A stretch of DNA of 64,000 nucleotides from an uncultured Prevotellaceae bacterium (GCA_902778535.1 CACYYG010000004.1:1-64000); one strand, 5' to 3'. Positions 1-8,694 are shown, numbered from the stretch's first letter. Notes: generated by a model from the sequence alone, not told the origin. A program made the numbers and translations.

Positions 1-86
1 TCCATCTGCTCAGAAAGTATCGTCCCTTTCACTTCCGCCGACGACAGTCGGCTCACTCCCCTTTCACTCCTTATCACTCCAGACAT
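1..86 (-). CDS. Possible start of a downstream operon gene (partial)
   Basis: An open frame of 28 codons begins with ATG at 86 on the minus strand and runs off the left edge. It begins 23 bases after the stop of the PIG-L gene on the same strand, so it could be the next gene of that operon. The peptide begins MSGVIRSERG and matches no family I recognise. The DNA is rich in AGTGAAAGG-like words, similar to simple-repeat tracts elsewhere in this window, so it may be non-coding. Confidence 0.3.
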   Translation of the reverse strand, partial: MSGVIRSERGVSRLSSAEVKGTILSEQM

Positions 87-109
87 GCGAAACTTGTATA
101 TCTTAATTA

Positions 110-1246
110 TTATATTTTATACTCTACAAACGCCTCCATGGCCTCATAACAGGCCAGCCCCAGGTCGTCATAGCGCTTTGCCGTGTCGCGATTGCGGTCT
201 TCCGCACGTTGCCAAAACAGGCGCTCGTCGTTGCCGAGGAACGGGGCACTCTCCATCTGACTCTGATGGCGCAGGATGGCGTTGCGTTTCTCGCGCAGCT
301 CCTCGGGGCTCATGGGCACGCACATCTCGATGTCGGCAACTTCCCATTCGGCCCACGCTCCACGGTACATCCACACACGGCAGTCGTCGAGCCACTCAGC
401 GTTTGCCTTTTTCTCCTCGTCGATGGCGGCGAGCACAGCATCCGTACACTTGCGGTGGGTGCCGTGCGGATCGGCCAAATCGGCAGCCACGTAAATCTGA
501 TGCGGCTTAATCTCAGCCAGCAGCTCCTGAATAGGGATGACGTCACGCTCCGTCATGGGCAGTTTCTCAATCTTCCCACTCTCGTAGAAAGGCAGGTCGA
601 GGAAGTGGATGTGCCGGCTGTCGATGCCGTTGTACTCACAAGCCAGTCTTGCTTCGCCTCTTCTGATCAGACCTTTCAGCCGCAGAATCTGCTCATTGTC
701 AAGGTCGCCGGGCTTCTTGTTCTTGATGAAATTCTTCACCACCTGATAGCTGTGCTTGATAACTTCGTCGGAGCCATTGGCAAAGATGGTGTTGAAGCCG
801 TTGATGAAATGCATGAAGCGGCGCACTTCCTCGTCGCCGACGGCAATGTTGCCTGAGGTTTCGTATGCCACATGCACCTCATGCTTCTGCTGCATCAGTC
901 GGCGTATTGTTCCGCCCATCGAGATGACATCGTCGTCAGGATGAGGCGAGAAAACGATGATTCGCTTGGGATAGGGCTTAGCGCGCTCAGGACGTGTGGA
1001 GTCATCAACGTCGGGCTTACCGCCCGGCCAGCCTGTGATGGTGTGCTGCAGCTCGTTGAACACCTCAATGTTCACTAATCCTGCCTGGCCGTCGAACTGC
1101 TCAACGAGATGTCCAAGACCATTGTCAACATAGTCTTTCGTAGAGAGTTTCAGCAAGGGCTTTCCAACCTTTTTACACAGGCCGATGACTTGCCGGCGCA
1201 ACTGATGGCTGGGCATCTGAATAGTTGATGTAAGGTTCAGGTTCAT
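110..1246 (-). CDS. PIG-L family de-N-acetylase (NagB-associated C-terminal type)
   Basis: This 378-residue protein has the PIG-L/LmbE zinc-hydrolase signature SPHPDDD near residue 100 and a second metal-binding site DPHGTH near residue 265. The family removes N-acetyl groups from GlcNAc-type sugars. The first ~90 residues, including TITGWPGGKP, resemble the linker and C-terminal half of a long Bacteroidales protein in which a glucosamine-6-phosphate deaminase (NagB) domain precedes the PIG-L domain. Here no NagB half is present upstream. The start is ATG at 1246; 115 bases separate it from the MBOAT gene, so it may be the last clear gene of the TetR-SGNH-MBOAT operon. Fold assignment is firm; the substrate is unknown. 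Confidence 0.85.
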   Translation of the reverse strand: MNLNLTSTIQMPSHQLRRQVIGLCKKVGKPLLKLSTKDYVDNGLGHLVEQFDGQAGLVNIEVFNELQHTITGWPGGKPDVDDSTRPERAKPYPKRIIVFSPHPDDDVISMGGTIRRLMQQKHEVHVAYETSGNIAVGDEEVRRFMHFINGFNTIFANGSDEVIKHSYQVVKNFIKNKKPGDLDNEQILRLKGLIRRGEARLACEYNGIDSRHIHFLDLPFYESGKIEKLPMTERDVIPIQELLAEIKPHQIYVAADLADPHGTHRKCTDAVLAAIDEEKKANAEWLDDCRVWMYRGAWAEWEVADIEMCVPMSPEELREKRNAILRHQSQMESAPFLGNDERLFWQRAEDRNRDTAKRYDDLGLACYEAMEAFVEYKI

Positions 1247-1268
1247 ATCGTTTAGGTCTTTTTTTTAA

Positions 1269-1332
1269 GTAATCGTTAAATAATAACTTAGGATAATTCG
1301 GGGGTACGGAGGTACGAAGGTACGGGGGAACG
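1269..1332. repeat. GGTACGxx repeat element, copy 1
   Basis: The sequence GTAATCGTTAAATAATAA (1269-1286) is followed by TTCGGGGG and three GGTACG units spaced 8 bp apart (1297-1332). The same 18-base lead and the same repeat occur at 61919-61990, and a related element lies at 20698-20825. It fills the gap between the MBOAT and PIG-L genes. Confidence 0.8.
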
Positions 1333-1361
1333 AGAAATCATTCCACATGAATGTAGACGCG

Positions 1362-2834
1362 TCAGAACTGGAAATAGATAAACGGCTGAATCTCGCTGCT
1401 CTTCACCTGAATGACGATGAAGATGACGGCAGCAACCAACAATGCGGCGACGATGACACCGCCACGGCGCACAAGGCCGATGCAACATTCGTTCCAACGG
1501 TCGGGAACGAAATGGCTGATGTAGCCAAAGGCTATCATTGCAAAGACAACCCAATAGCCTTCAACAACCTGCATGAACACCTCGGGATGGAACTCGGTGA
1601 AAATCTTCGTAATCATAATCCACGAATCGGCGAAGGTGTGGTTGCGGAAGAATATCCAGCAGAAGACAACGAAGTGGAATGTCAGCAGCACGGCAATCGC
1701 CTTTCTCAGGCCATGACTCTGGTAGTGTTTGTCGTGGTGGAAGATGTTTTCGCGTATCCACTTATGGATGGCCAGCGCCACGCCGTGCATACCGCCCCAC
1801 GCCACAAAGTTCAGGCTGGCGCCGTGCCAGAGTCCGCCGAGCAGCATCGTGATGATAAGGTTGATGTATTGGCGCACCTTGCCCTTTCGGTTGCCGCCAA
1901 GCGAGATGTAAATGTAGTCGCGAATCCACGAAGAGAGCGAGATATGCCAGCGACGCCAGAAGTCGGTGATGCTCTGCGACGTATAAGGTGCGTTGAAGTT
2001 CATGGGGAAGCGGAAGCCGAGCAGCAGGGCAATGCCGATGGCCATATCGCTATAGCCCGAGAAGTCGCAGTAAATCTGCATGGCATAGCCGTAGGCACCT
2101 AACAGGTTCTCTACACCAGTGTAGAGCGAGGGATTGTCGAAAATGCGGTCGACGAAGTTCAGCGAGATATAGTCGCTGATAACGGCTTTCTTGAACAGTC
2201 CGATGGTGATGAAAAAGACGCCACGGGCAAACATGTCGTTGGTCACCTCCAACGGCTTGCGTATCTGCGGAGCAAAGTCGCGGGCTCGGACAATAGGGCC
2301 TGCCACGAGCTGCGGGAAGAAGGATACGTAGAAAGCATAGTCGAGCAACGAGGGCAGCGGCTTGAGGTCGCCACGATAGACATCGATGACATAGGACATC
2401 GACTGGAACGTAAAGAACGAGATGCCCACGGGCAGGAAGATGTCCCACGGCTGGAAGTTCGAGCCCACCATCTGCGCCCACATACCGGCAAAGAAATTGG
2501 TGTATTTGAAGTAGGCCAGAAGACCGAGGTCAACCAATAGCGACAAGAAAACCAGCCATTTTCTGAGTGTCTTCGACTGTGACTTTGAGACACGGCTGGC
2601 AATGAAGAAGTCGCTCAGCGTGACGACGGCCAAAAGGAAAAAGTAGAAACCGCTGGACTTATAGTAGAAGTAATAGCTGAAGGCGGTGACAAATAGCAGG
2701 CGTAGCGTCCGCGTGTGCTGCATCAGCATATAGCAGAACGTGAAGCCCAGGAAGAGTATGAGGAAGAGTCCCGACGAGAAAATCATCGGTTCCTCAGGGT
2801 TGTATGTCAGTTGTTCAAGTATTCTGTCTAACAT
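1362..2834 (-). CDS. MBOAT family membrane-bound O-acyltransferase
   Basis: A 490-residue polytopic membrane protein of the AlgI/DltB (MBOAT) family, which transfers acyl groups, usually acetyl, across the membrane onto exported polysaccharide. The conserved histidine region GGLWHGASLNF lies near residue 325, followed by a second His-containing helix (GGMHGVALAIHKW); FDMQ-like membrane helices span the protein. The frame can be opened at a TTG at 2843, but the ATG at 2834 (MLDRILEQL) is the better start. It lies 40 bases after the SGNH hydrolase gene, its usual partner in alginate-acetylation-like systems. The acceptor glycan is unknown. Confidence 0.9.
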   Translation of the reverse strand: MLDRILEQLTYNPEEPMIFSSGLFLILFLGFTFCYMLMQHTRTLRLLFVTAFSYYFYYKSSGFYFFLLAVVTLSDFFIASRVSKSQSKTLRKWLVFLSLLVDLGLLAYFKYTNFFAGMWAQMVGSNFQPWDIFLPVGISFFTFQSMSYVIDVYRGDLKPLPSLLDYAFYVSFFPQLVAGPIVRARDFAPQIRKPLEVTNDMFARGVFFITIGLFKKAVISDYISLNFVDRIFDNPSLYTGVENLLGAYGYAMQIYCDFSGYSDMAIGIALLLGFRFPMNFNAPYTSQSITDFWRRWHISLSSWIRDYIYISLGGNRKGKVRQYINLIITMLLGGLWHGASLNFVAWGGMHGVALAIHKWIRENIFHHDKHYQSHGLRKAIAVLLTFHFVVFCWIFFRNHTFADSWIMITKIFTEFHPEVFMQVVEGYWVVFAMIAFGYISHFVPDRWNECCIGLVRRGGVIVAALLVAAVIFIVIQVKSSEIQPFIYFQF

Positions 2835-2874
2835 CTTTAACAAAAAAACGTGTTAATCCGTGTTCAACCGTTGG

Positions 2875-4377
2875 TCAGAACCCATAGCTATGATAGCCCG
2901 CCATGATGGCGTCGAAGAGGAAACGGGCCAAATGGCGTCCTCCCTTGAAGTTGATATGCGTGTAGTCCTTGTTGGCCATTCCCTGCTCCACCAAGCCCTT
3001 CATACTGTCGCGTCCTCCCATCGCCTCGAAGAGGTTGAAGAAACTGACGGCGTGGTCGGAAGCCATGATTTGCTGATAGGCCACCAACGCCTCAACGCCC
3101 TTCATCGTGTGCAGGCCATTGCTGGCTCGCTGGTCGCGGTCAGGCATACTAACCACAAGGATGCTGGTTTGCGGATAAGCCTTTCGCAGGTGCTCGATGG
3201 CCTGTCCCATGTTGCGAGTGTAGCCTGAATAGTTGCTCTGACCGCTATTGGCTACGTTCAAGCCATAGTGCACCACAATAAGGTCATAGGGACGCATGAC
3301 GGCAAACTGTGCCAGAGTGGCCTCAGGAATCTGGGAAAGAGTATAGCCTGCTGAGCCGCGCATACTGAAGTTGTCGACCACGACTCCGCTGAGGGGTTCC
3401 AGCGCGACACCATAGAACAGCGTACCACTGCCAATGCCGCGCAGGGTATAGCTGACAGAGCTCATCGGTATTGTATCTTGACACTCAACAGTTTGCAGAC
3501 GCGGAGCTCCTACGATCGTATCGACGACGGTGCTGTCGCCATTCATCGTGGTGTGAAGTCTGAGACCGCCATCGCTGCGCAGATAGAAGATGGCTTTTGC
3601 CCACTGGCTTTGGTGGCGGCGTGCACGAGCACCTTTGTAGGTGATGCTTGCACCATCGGTAGCAGTAAAGTAGCGCTGAGCAATGCCCTGATTGGTATTG
3701 CTGAACGGACGCTTCACGATTTCATATTCAGTGATGCCGCTAAACGAGTGGACGACACTCTGACGGAAGCCGTGCACCTGGCTTGCGCAGTCAACCCACC
3801 CTACTCCACTGCCGCCAAACTGATCTTGCAGCAGTTCGCGTAAGTCCTGAGAAAAGATGTCGCCCTCGATGAACGAGTCGCCATAGTAGGCAATGCGCAC
3901 AGGGCGTCCCAGCTGACGGGCGCGTGCCAGCTGCTGATAGAAGTGGTACATACCACCCGGCTGACCTTGTGAATAGTCGAGAATGGGGGTCACGCCTTCA
4001 GGGTGCTCAGCTACGGGTGCAACGACGTTGACACTGTCAGTTGAAGGTGTATAGGCTGTGGCACCAAGACCCGTCGTGTCAGTTGGCTGTAGGTGTACGC
4101 CGTCGTCAACAGCAATGGGACGGGCCGTCTGCTGCGAATCAGCAGGAGCTGCAGGAGCAACAGGAGTAGTAACAACAATAGGCTTAGGGGGCTCGGGCAC
4201 ATCGGGTATATAGCCCAGACCGTCGCCGTTTTCCATAGATTCAGGCAAGATGTCACTCAGAACGTTGACACGGCGTAATTCTGTCTCGCCTATCGTTATC
4301 TTAGGCAGGAAGTGCAAGGCCAGCAGAATGGCCACTATTAGTGCAACAAAGATAAAAGAGCGTGCTATCTGATTCAT
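2875..4377 (-). CDS. SGNH/GDSL-type hydrolase, membrane-anchored
   Basis: A 500-residue protein with an N-terminal membrane anchor (residues ~7-27), a Pro/Ala/Thr-rich linker (about 50-130) and an SGNH hydrolase domain. Block I is YGDSFIEGD near residue 168, and the C-terminal DYTHINFKG supplies the Asp-x-x-His pair near residue 475. With the adjacent MBOAT protein it probably forms a two-protein O-acylation system, in which the SGNH member moves the acyl group to or from the glycan on the outer side of the membrane. Its start overlaps the TetR stop by four bases (ATGA), indicating translational coupling. Confidence 0.85.
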   Translation of the reverse strand: MNQIARSFIFVALIVAILLALHFLPKITIGETELRRVNVLSDILPESMENGDGLGYIPDVPEPPKPIVVTTPVAPAAPADSQQTARPIAVDDGVHLQPTDTTGLGATAYTPSTDSVNVVAPVAEHPEGVTPILDYSQGQPGGMYHFYQQLARARQLGRPVRIAYYGDSFIEGDIFSQDLRELLQDQFGGSGVGWVDCASQVHGFRQSVVHSFSGITEYEIVKRPFSNTNQGIAQRYFTATDGASITYKGARARRHQSQWAKAIFYLRSDGGLRLHTTMNGDSTVVDTIVGAPRLQTVECQDTIPMSSVSYTLRGIGSGTLFYGVALEPLSGVVVDNFSMRGSAGYTLSQIPEATLAQFAVMRPYDLIVVHYGLNVANSGQSNYSGYTRNMGQAIEHLRKAYPQTSILVVSMPDRDQRASNGLHTMKGVEALVAYQQIMASDHAVSFFNLFEAMGGRDSMKGLVEQGMANKDYTHINFKGGRHLARFLFDAIMAGYHSYGF

Positions 4378-4991
4378 AAACCTTTGTCGAGAGCCTTTGC
4401 TCCCATTGCCGTACAGATGCCACGCAGTGAAGTGAACACCAAACTCTTGAAGACTTGTTCCATATCAAACTGACGATATAGCTCACGCAACATAATGTAG
4501 CGACCGATGGCATCAAACATCAGCGGCACGATGTCATAGTCAAGATCACTACGAAAATAACCTTCATCCACACCACGGTGCAGAAAATTGACAAAGTGCT
4601 GGTGGTTGCGTTTCTTGTATTCCTCCAAAATACTTAACACACGCGGATATTTCTTCAGGTCGTCATAGAACAGCGACGAGGTTCCTCGCAACTCCTCCAA
4701 TCGCTGACGGTAAACTTCCAACACAATGTCAATGACGCTTTTTCCACGCTCTACCATTTCCATCATACTCTGTTCACTCTTGCTATGGAAATAGCGTATT
4801 CCCTCGCAGAGCACAGTCTCTTTATTTTCATAGAGCTCGTATAGCGTACGCTTCGAAATACCCAGCAGGCGGGCAATGTCATCCATCTTCACTGCACGGA
4901 TACCATGCGCGGCAAAAGCCCTCATCGACGTTTCGATGATGCGCTCCCGCAACTGTTGCCTATATGCTGAAATATTACCGCTATCCGACAT
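4374..4991 (-). CDS. TetR/AcrR family transcriptional regulator
   Basis: A 205-residue regulator with an N-terminal TetR helix-turn-helix (residues ~12-58): IIETSMRAFAAHGIRAVKMD followed by DIARLLGISKRTLYELYENK. The remaining helical part would be the ligand and dimer domain. It is first in the minus-strand operon with the SGNH, MBOAT and probably PIG-L genes, overlapping the next gene by four bases. That arrangement suggests it controls its own operon in response to an unknown ligand. The ATG at 4991 lies just after a clear promoter at 5010-5040. Confidence 0.92.
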   Translation of the reverse strand: MSDSGNISAYRQQLRERIIETSMRAFAAHGIRAVKMDDIARLLGISKRTLYELYENKETVLCEGIRYFHSKSEQSMMEMVERGKSVIDIVLEVYRQRLEELRGTSSLFYDDLKKYPRVLSILEEYKKRNHQHFVNFLHRGVDEGYFRSDLDYDIVPLMFDAIGRYIMLRELYRQFDMEQVFKSLVFTSLRGICTAMGAKALDKGL

Positions 4992-5009
4992 TTTCTTTCT
5001 TTAAGGTTG

Positions 5010-5040
5010 CAAAGGTACTAATAAACACTCACACCGCAAA
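5010..5040 (-). promoter_or_regulatory. Promoter of the TetR operon
   Basis: On the minus strand TTTG (5040-5037) is followed 19 bases later by TACCTTTG (5017-5010), an exact Bacteroidales -33/-7 arrangement, ending about 20 bases before the TetR start codon. Confidence 0.8.
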
Positions 5041-5151
5041 AAAAATTGCTGTTTCTTTGAAAAAAATGCTAAAGTTCTTGCTTTTTTCGTAACTCTGCGC
5101 TTTGCTAGCGCGAACTTACTCCGTCTCGGCGAAAAAAAGAAATGCATTTCT

Positions 5152-5182
5152 TTTGTTTTGCTCTCGACTTTTCGTAACTTTG
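5152..5182 (+). promoter_or_regulatory. metF promoter P1 (distal duplicate)
   Basis: TTTG (5152-5155), a 19-base spacer, then TAACTTTG (5175-5182). It is identical to the proximal copy 85 bases downstream. Confidence 0.75.
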
Positions 5183-5236
5183 CGCTTTGCAAGCGCGAAC
5201 TTACTCCGTCTCGGCAAAAAAAAGAAATGCATTTCT

Positions 5237-5267
5237 TTTGTTTTGCTCTCGACTTTTCGTAACTTTG
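5237..5267 (+). promoter_or_regulatory. metF promoter P2 (proximal)
   Basis: TTTG (5237-5240), a 19-base spacer, then TAACTTTG (5260-5267), giving a leader of roughly 20 bases before the metF ATG at 5293. Confidence 0.82.
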
Positions 5268-5292
5268 CAGCCCAAATGACAATTTATATAGC

Positions 5293-6252
5293 ATGAGCAA
5301 AGTCATCGATATTCTCAAGACCGCACAAAAGCCTTTCGCCAGCTTTGAGCTGGTGCCGCCCTTGAAGGGCAGTGACGTCAGCCGTCTCTACGACAGCATC
5401 GACCCGCTGATGCAGTTTCAGCCGCCTTTCATCAATGTCACCTGCCACCGCGATGAGGTGGAATACGTGCCTAACAGCGACGGCACTTACACGAAGATGA
5501 CATTGGCCAAACGCCCCAGCACCATCGCCATCGTGGCGGCCATCATGCGCCGCTACCCGCAGTTGGAGATTGTGCCCCACGTCATCTGCGGCGGTGCCTC
5601 GCGCTCAAAGGTAGAGAGTGAACTGCTCGACCTGCATTTCCTCGGCATTCAGAACATCGTGGCCCTGCGCGGCGACGCCATTCCCGGCCAACGTTTCTTC
5701 ATCCCTGAGACCGACGGCTTCAGCCACAGTTCGGAGCTCGTGGCTATGATCAGCCACCTCAACAAAGGCCAATATCTTGACCCTACGGTGAAGAATGGCC
5801 TGTCGACGGATTTCTGCGTGGGTGTAGCCGCCTATCCGGAGAAACACTACGAGGCCGCCAACCTCGATACTGATATTGCTCGTCTGAAAGAAAAGGTGGA
5901 AGCTGGTGCCGACTACATTGTCACTCAGATGTTCTTTGACAACGAACAATATTACCGCTTCGTCGACCTGCTGCATCAGGCAGGCATCAACGTACCAGTC
6001 ATACCGGGGCTGAAGCCTATTTCTTCTCAGCGGCAGATTGACTTGCTGCCACGCTCATTCCATATCGACATCCCGCAGCCACTTGTCAGTCGCCTTAGCC
6101 ATGCAAAGAGCGCCGAAGATGCCTACAAAGTGGGCATCGAATGGGCAATTGAGCAGAGCCGCGAACTGCTGGCACACGGCGCACCCGCCATCCATTACTA
6201 CACGATGGCTAAGACCGACAATGTCTGCCAGATAGTAAAATCAGTATTCTAA
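5293..6252 (+). CDS. metF: Methylenetetrahydrofolate reductase
   Basis: This 319-residue enzyme reduces 5,10-methylenetetrahydrofolate to 5-methyltetrahydrofolate with FAD and NAD(P)H, supplying methyl groups for methionine synthesis. The TIM-barrel landmarks of the family are present: FASFELVPP at the start, FINVTCHRDEVEY near residue 47, NIVALRGDAIPGQ for FAD binding near 120, VTQMFFDNEQYYRFVDLL near 212 and the IPGLKPI segment near 240. Length is normal for the bacterial single-domain form. It is monocistronic, driven by two tandem promoters and closed by a bidirectional terminator. Confidence 0.96.
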   Translation: MSKVIDILKTAQKPFASFELVPPLKGSDVSRLYDSIDPLMQFQPPFINVTCHRDEVEYVPNSDGTYTKMTLAKRPSTIAIVAAIMRRYPQLEIVPHVICGGASRSKVESELLDLHFLGIQNIVALRGDAIPGQRFFIPETDGFSHSSELVAMISHLNKGQYLDPTVKNGLSTDFCVGVAAYPEKHYEAANLDTDIARLKEKVEAGADYIVTQMFFDNEQYYRFVDLLHQAGINVPVIPGLKPISSQRQIDLLPRSFHIDIPQPLVSRLSHAKSAEDAYKVGIEWAIEQSRELLAHGAPAIHYYTMAKTDNVCQIVKSVF

Positions 6253-6259
6253 AAAACGT

Positions 6260-6293
6260 TGAGGCTGCCCGTTTGCAGCCTCAGCATTTTTTT
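6260..6293. terminator. Bidirectional terminator between metF and the GH31 gene
   Basis: A 9-bp stem TGAGGCTGC / GCAGCCTCA (6260-6268 with 6275-6283) is followed by a run of T on the plus strand. The opposite side has a run of A, so it can also stop the minus-strand gene. Confidence 0.85.
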
Positions 6294-8619
6294 ATAAACG
6301 TACTTGCTTTTCCTTTCCATCGTAGCTGACGGTCTGTTGACTTCCATCAGGCATAACGACGGTGAACTGTCGAGTTTGTAACATGCCGGGGAAGGAGCCT
6401 TGGCGCTCGCCAATGGTCAGGGTGCGCGTTCGGTCATTCCATGTGAAAGCAATAGTGCTGTAAACGCCCTTCTCATAGTTGTAACTATCGCCCTCGTCCT
6501 CATAGAGTGTGAACAAACCGTCAGCACCTGGATAGACACGCAGTTCAAGGTTATCCCATGTTTTTTCTCCAACATACTGCATCTCGGGGCCGAGCGGCAG
6601 GATGCTACCTGCACGCACAAACATCGGTACGCGGTCGAACGTAGTCTCCAGCGTCACGTTCTTTCCGCCCTGATAGCGCTGGCCAGTCCAAAAGTCATAC
6701 CACGTAGCGCCCTTCGGCAGGTATTTTGTAGCTGTTTTCGTGGTGGTGAAATCGATGCTTCCAACGGAAGAACCGTCGGACGCGTTCTGGCGGTCCCAGC
6801 CAGTCATGGCATTGGTGCGGATAATTATTTCTTCAGTATATTGCGGATCAACGATGGGACAGGCAAGGATGCTGTGGCCAAAAAGGAACTCATCAGTCAT
6901 GTTCCACACCTTTTTGTCCTGAGCGAAGTCGGCAAAGAGTGGACGCATATAGCTGTCGTTGTTTGAAGTCACCTGCCAGGCAATGCTATATAAATAAGGT
7001 ATGAGACGGTAGCGCAGGCGAATCTGTTTCTCAATGGCATCATAGACAGGCTCACCCTTCTTGCCAAACTGCCAGATTTCACGAGGTGCATCGGCACCGT
7101 GGCTGCGGAAGACGGGGCAGAACAGTCCATACTGCATCCAGCGCACATAGAGCTCCTGGAACTGTGGATTCTTCGGTGCCGAACCACCGCCACGGGTGTT
7201 GTAGGAACCGCAGAAGAAGCCGCCAATGTCGGTATTGAAGTTGGGATTGCCGGTCAGCGTGAAGCTCAGTCCCGCCGGCACCTGCTTGCGCAACATGTCC
7301 CACGACGAGTTGACGTCGCCGCTCCACATGTTCGAGCCATAGTGCTGCTGCCCGGCGAAGGAGGAGCGCGTCATGATGAAGATGCGCTTTCCCCTGTCGT
7401 CCTTGCGCTGGGCCTGATAGATGCCGCGAACGGTCTCCAAGGGGAAGGCGTTACGCTGAGAGCGCCAGGTGCCGCCATAAACGGGATGGGCGTAGTCGCT
7501 CTCGCGGGGATTGAAGAAGTCGGGATCGGTGGAGTCCATCCACCAAGCATCGCAGCCGTAGTCGTAGAGCGTCTTCAGGTATTTCCAGTAGATGGCACGT
7601 GCCTCGGGGTGGAAGGCGTCGTAGACCTTTACACCCGACGGATACTTCATCACAGGAGGCCAGATATGCGAGATACCGCTCTGCGGCCACGTCTCAAAGG
7701 GCAGCAGCAGGCCCTTCTCATTCAGCTCGCGGAACTGCTGCGTCTGCGGACCGAAGCTGGCCCAGATGGAAATCATGAAGTGGGCATGCTTCTTGTGCAC
7801 GTTGTCAATCATCTGCTTGCCATTGCTGAAGTCCTCGGCCAGAAAGTCCATGGCGTTCCACAAATAGTTGGAGCCCCAATACTGCCAGTCCTGTATGATA
7901 CCGTCGAGGGGAACGTTCAGCGAACGGTACTGGTCGACGATGCCTTCAGTCTCGCGTGCCGTCTTGTAGCGTTCCTTCGACTGCCAATAGCCGTAGGTCC
8001 AGAGAGGGAACATGGGCACGTCGCCCGTCAGGTAGCGCATCTGAGCGATGACGCCGTCGACACTCCCGCCATACATAAAATAGTAGTCGATGCCCTCGCC
8101 GACCTCAGCATCGAAAGTCATGCCCTCGGAGTTGTCCTCAAACAGCGTGGGCGAGTAGTTCTCCCAATAGAGACCCCAGCCCTTGATGCTTTGCAACACG
8201 TTCTGGAAGTCCTCAAGGTTCGACTGCTCCATGCGTTTCTTCTCGCCTCGGCGGTTCATCTTGCCATTCTGGATGGTGCCCAGTCCGTAGATGGCCTCGT
8301 CTTTGTCAAGCGTAAAAGACTGACGAGCACCGCTAACGTCGCAGCTCTTCTCCTTGAGCAGCAGTTTCCCCTTAGAAGTGAGGAACGTCAGGTTGCCTCG
8401 TGCGTCCTGCTTCACGGTCAACTCGCTGCTCTTCCATTGGCCATTGCTTGTAGAGCACTGAACATTCTCGGGCTTCGCCGTCACCACCAGTGACTTGGTA
8501 GGTTGCCCTTTCACTATGTGTACAATAGACGGAGTAATAAACTCAATCTTCACTTCCTGTGCCGTAACCTGCAACAGGCTCACGGCCAATAAGACCGACA
8601 AAAAAAGACTTTTCTTCAT
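6292..8619 (-). CDS. Glycoside hydrolase family 31 (alpha-glucosidase/alpha-xylosidase type)
   Basis: A 775-residue exported retaining alpha-glycosidase. The signal peptide ends at VTAQ (residue 21). An N-terminal beta-sandwich (about 25-200) precedes the (beta/alpha)8 barrel: GIIQDWQYWG near 240, the nucleophile Asp362 in WWMDSTDPD, and the probable acid/base Asp435 in WSGD. C-terminal beta domains follow, including a DUF5110-like end. GH31 enzymes act on alpha-glucosides or alpha-xylosides of plant and storage polysaccharides; the residues seen do not decide which. There is no SusC/SusD pair nearby, so it is not in a classical utilisation locus. It is transcribed alone, divergent from the HsdR-N gene. 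Confidence 0.93.
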   Translation of the reverse strand: MKKSLFLSVLLAVSLLQVTAQEVKIEFITPSIVHIVKGQPTKSLVVTAKPENVQCSTSNGQWKSSELTVKQDARGNLTFLTSKGKLLLKEKSCDVSGARQSFTLDKDEAIYGLGTIQNGKMNRRGEKKRMEQSNLEDFQNVLQSIKGWGLYWENYSPTLFEDNSEGMTFDAEVGEGIDYYFMYGGSVDGVIAQMRYLTGDVPMFPLWTYGYWQSKERYKTARETEGIVDQYRSLNVPLDGIIQDWQYWGSNYLWNAMDFLAEDFSNGKQMIDNVHKKHAHFMISIWASFGPQTQQFRELNEKGLLLPFETWPQSGISHIWPPVMKYPSGVKVYDAFHPEARAIYWKYLKTLYDYGCDAWWMDSTDPDFFNPRESDYAHPVYGGTWRSQRNAFPLETVRGIYQAQRKDDRGKRIFIMTRSSFAGQQHYGSNMWSGDVNSSWDMLRKQVPAGLSFTLTGNPNFNTDIGGFFCGSYNTRGGGSAPKNPQFQELYVRWMQYGLFCPVFRSHGADAPREIWQFGKKGEPVYDAIEKQIRLRYRLIPYLYSIAWQVTSNNDSYMRPLFADFAQDKKVWNMTDEFLFGHSILACPIVDPQYTEEIIIRTNAMTGWDRQNASDGSSVGSIDFTTTKTATKYLPKGATWYDFWTGQRYQGGKNVTLETTFDRVPMFVRAGSILPLGPEMQYVGEKTWDNLELRVYPGADGLFTLYEDEGDSYNYEKGVYSTIAFTWNDRTRTLTIGERQGSFPGMLQTRQFTVVMPDGSQQTVSYDGKEKQVRL

Positions 8620-8639
8620 AACGTGTTAGAATTTTGCCA

Positions 8640-8647
8640 CAAAGATA
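8640..8647 (-). promoter_or_regulatory. -7 box of the GH31 gene
   Basis: TATCTTTG on the minus strand, 20 bases before the ATG at 8619. No convincing -33 partner was found. Confidence 0.55.
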
Positions 8648-8669
8648 TGAAAAAATCTACAAATAATTG

Positions 8670-8677
8670 TACCTTTG
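8670..8677 (+). promoter_or_regulatory. -7 box of the HsdR-N-like gene
   Basis: TACCTTTG lies 17 bases before ATG 8695. It sets the start downstream of the longer open frame that begins at 8623. It is back to back with the GH31 -7 box. Confidence 0.6.
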
Positions 8678-8694
8678 CATCAAAATTTTTAAAA

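Larger units (their letters stand above)
5083..5270 (+). repeat. 85-bp tandem duplication upstream of metF
   Basis: A unit of exactly 85 bp is repeated: the word CGTAACTnTGC occurs at 5088, 5173 and 5258. Each full unit contains a perfect 20-bp palindrome centred on ATGCAT (5135-5154 and 5220-5239) and ends with a complete promoter. The duplication therefore gives metF two tandem promoters. It reads through as an open frame on the minus strand, but this is chance. Confidence 0.9.

Noticed and set aside
1347-2102. Open frame opposite the MBOAT gene
   Set aside because: No start context or motif; the MBOAT frame is complete and conserved.
5001-5318. 105-codon frame on the minus strand upstream of metF
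   Set aside because: It is made of the 85-bp tandem repeat and repeats its own peptide; it also covers two promoters. Not a gene.
7099-8493. Long open frame (464 codons) opposite the GH31 gene
   Set aside because: It is a shadow of the GH31 coding sequence, which has signal peptide, catalytic motifs and a promoter. The opposite frame has no family motif.
8623-8694. 24-codon N-terminal extension of the HsdR-N-like protein
   Set aside because: It overlaps the TACCTTTG -7 box and the divergent promoter region, so it is unlikely to be translated.
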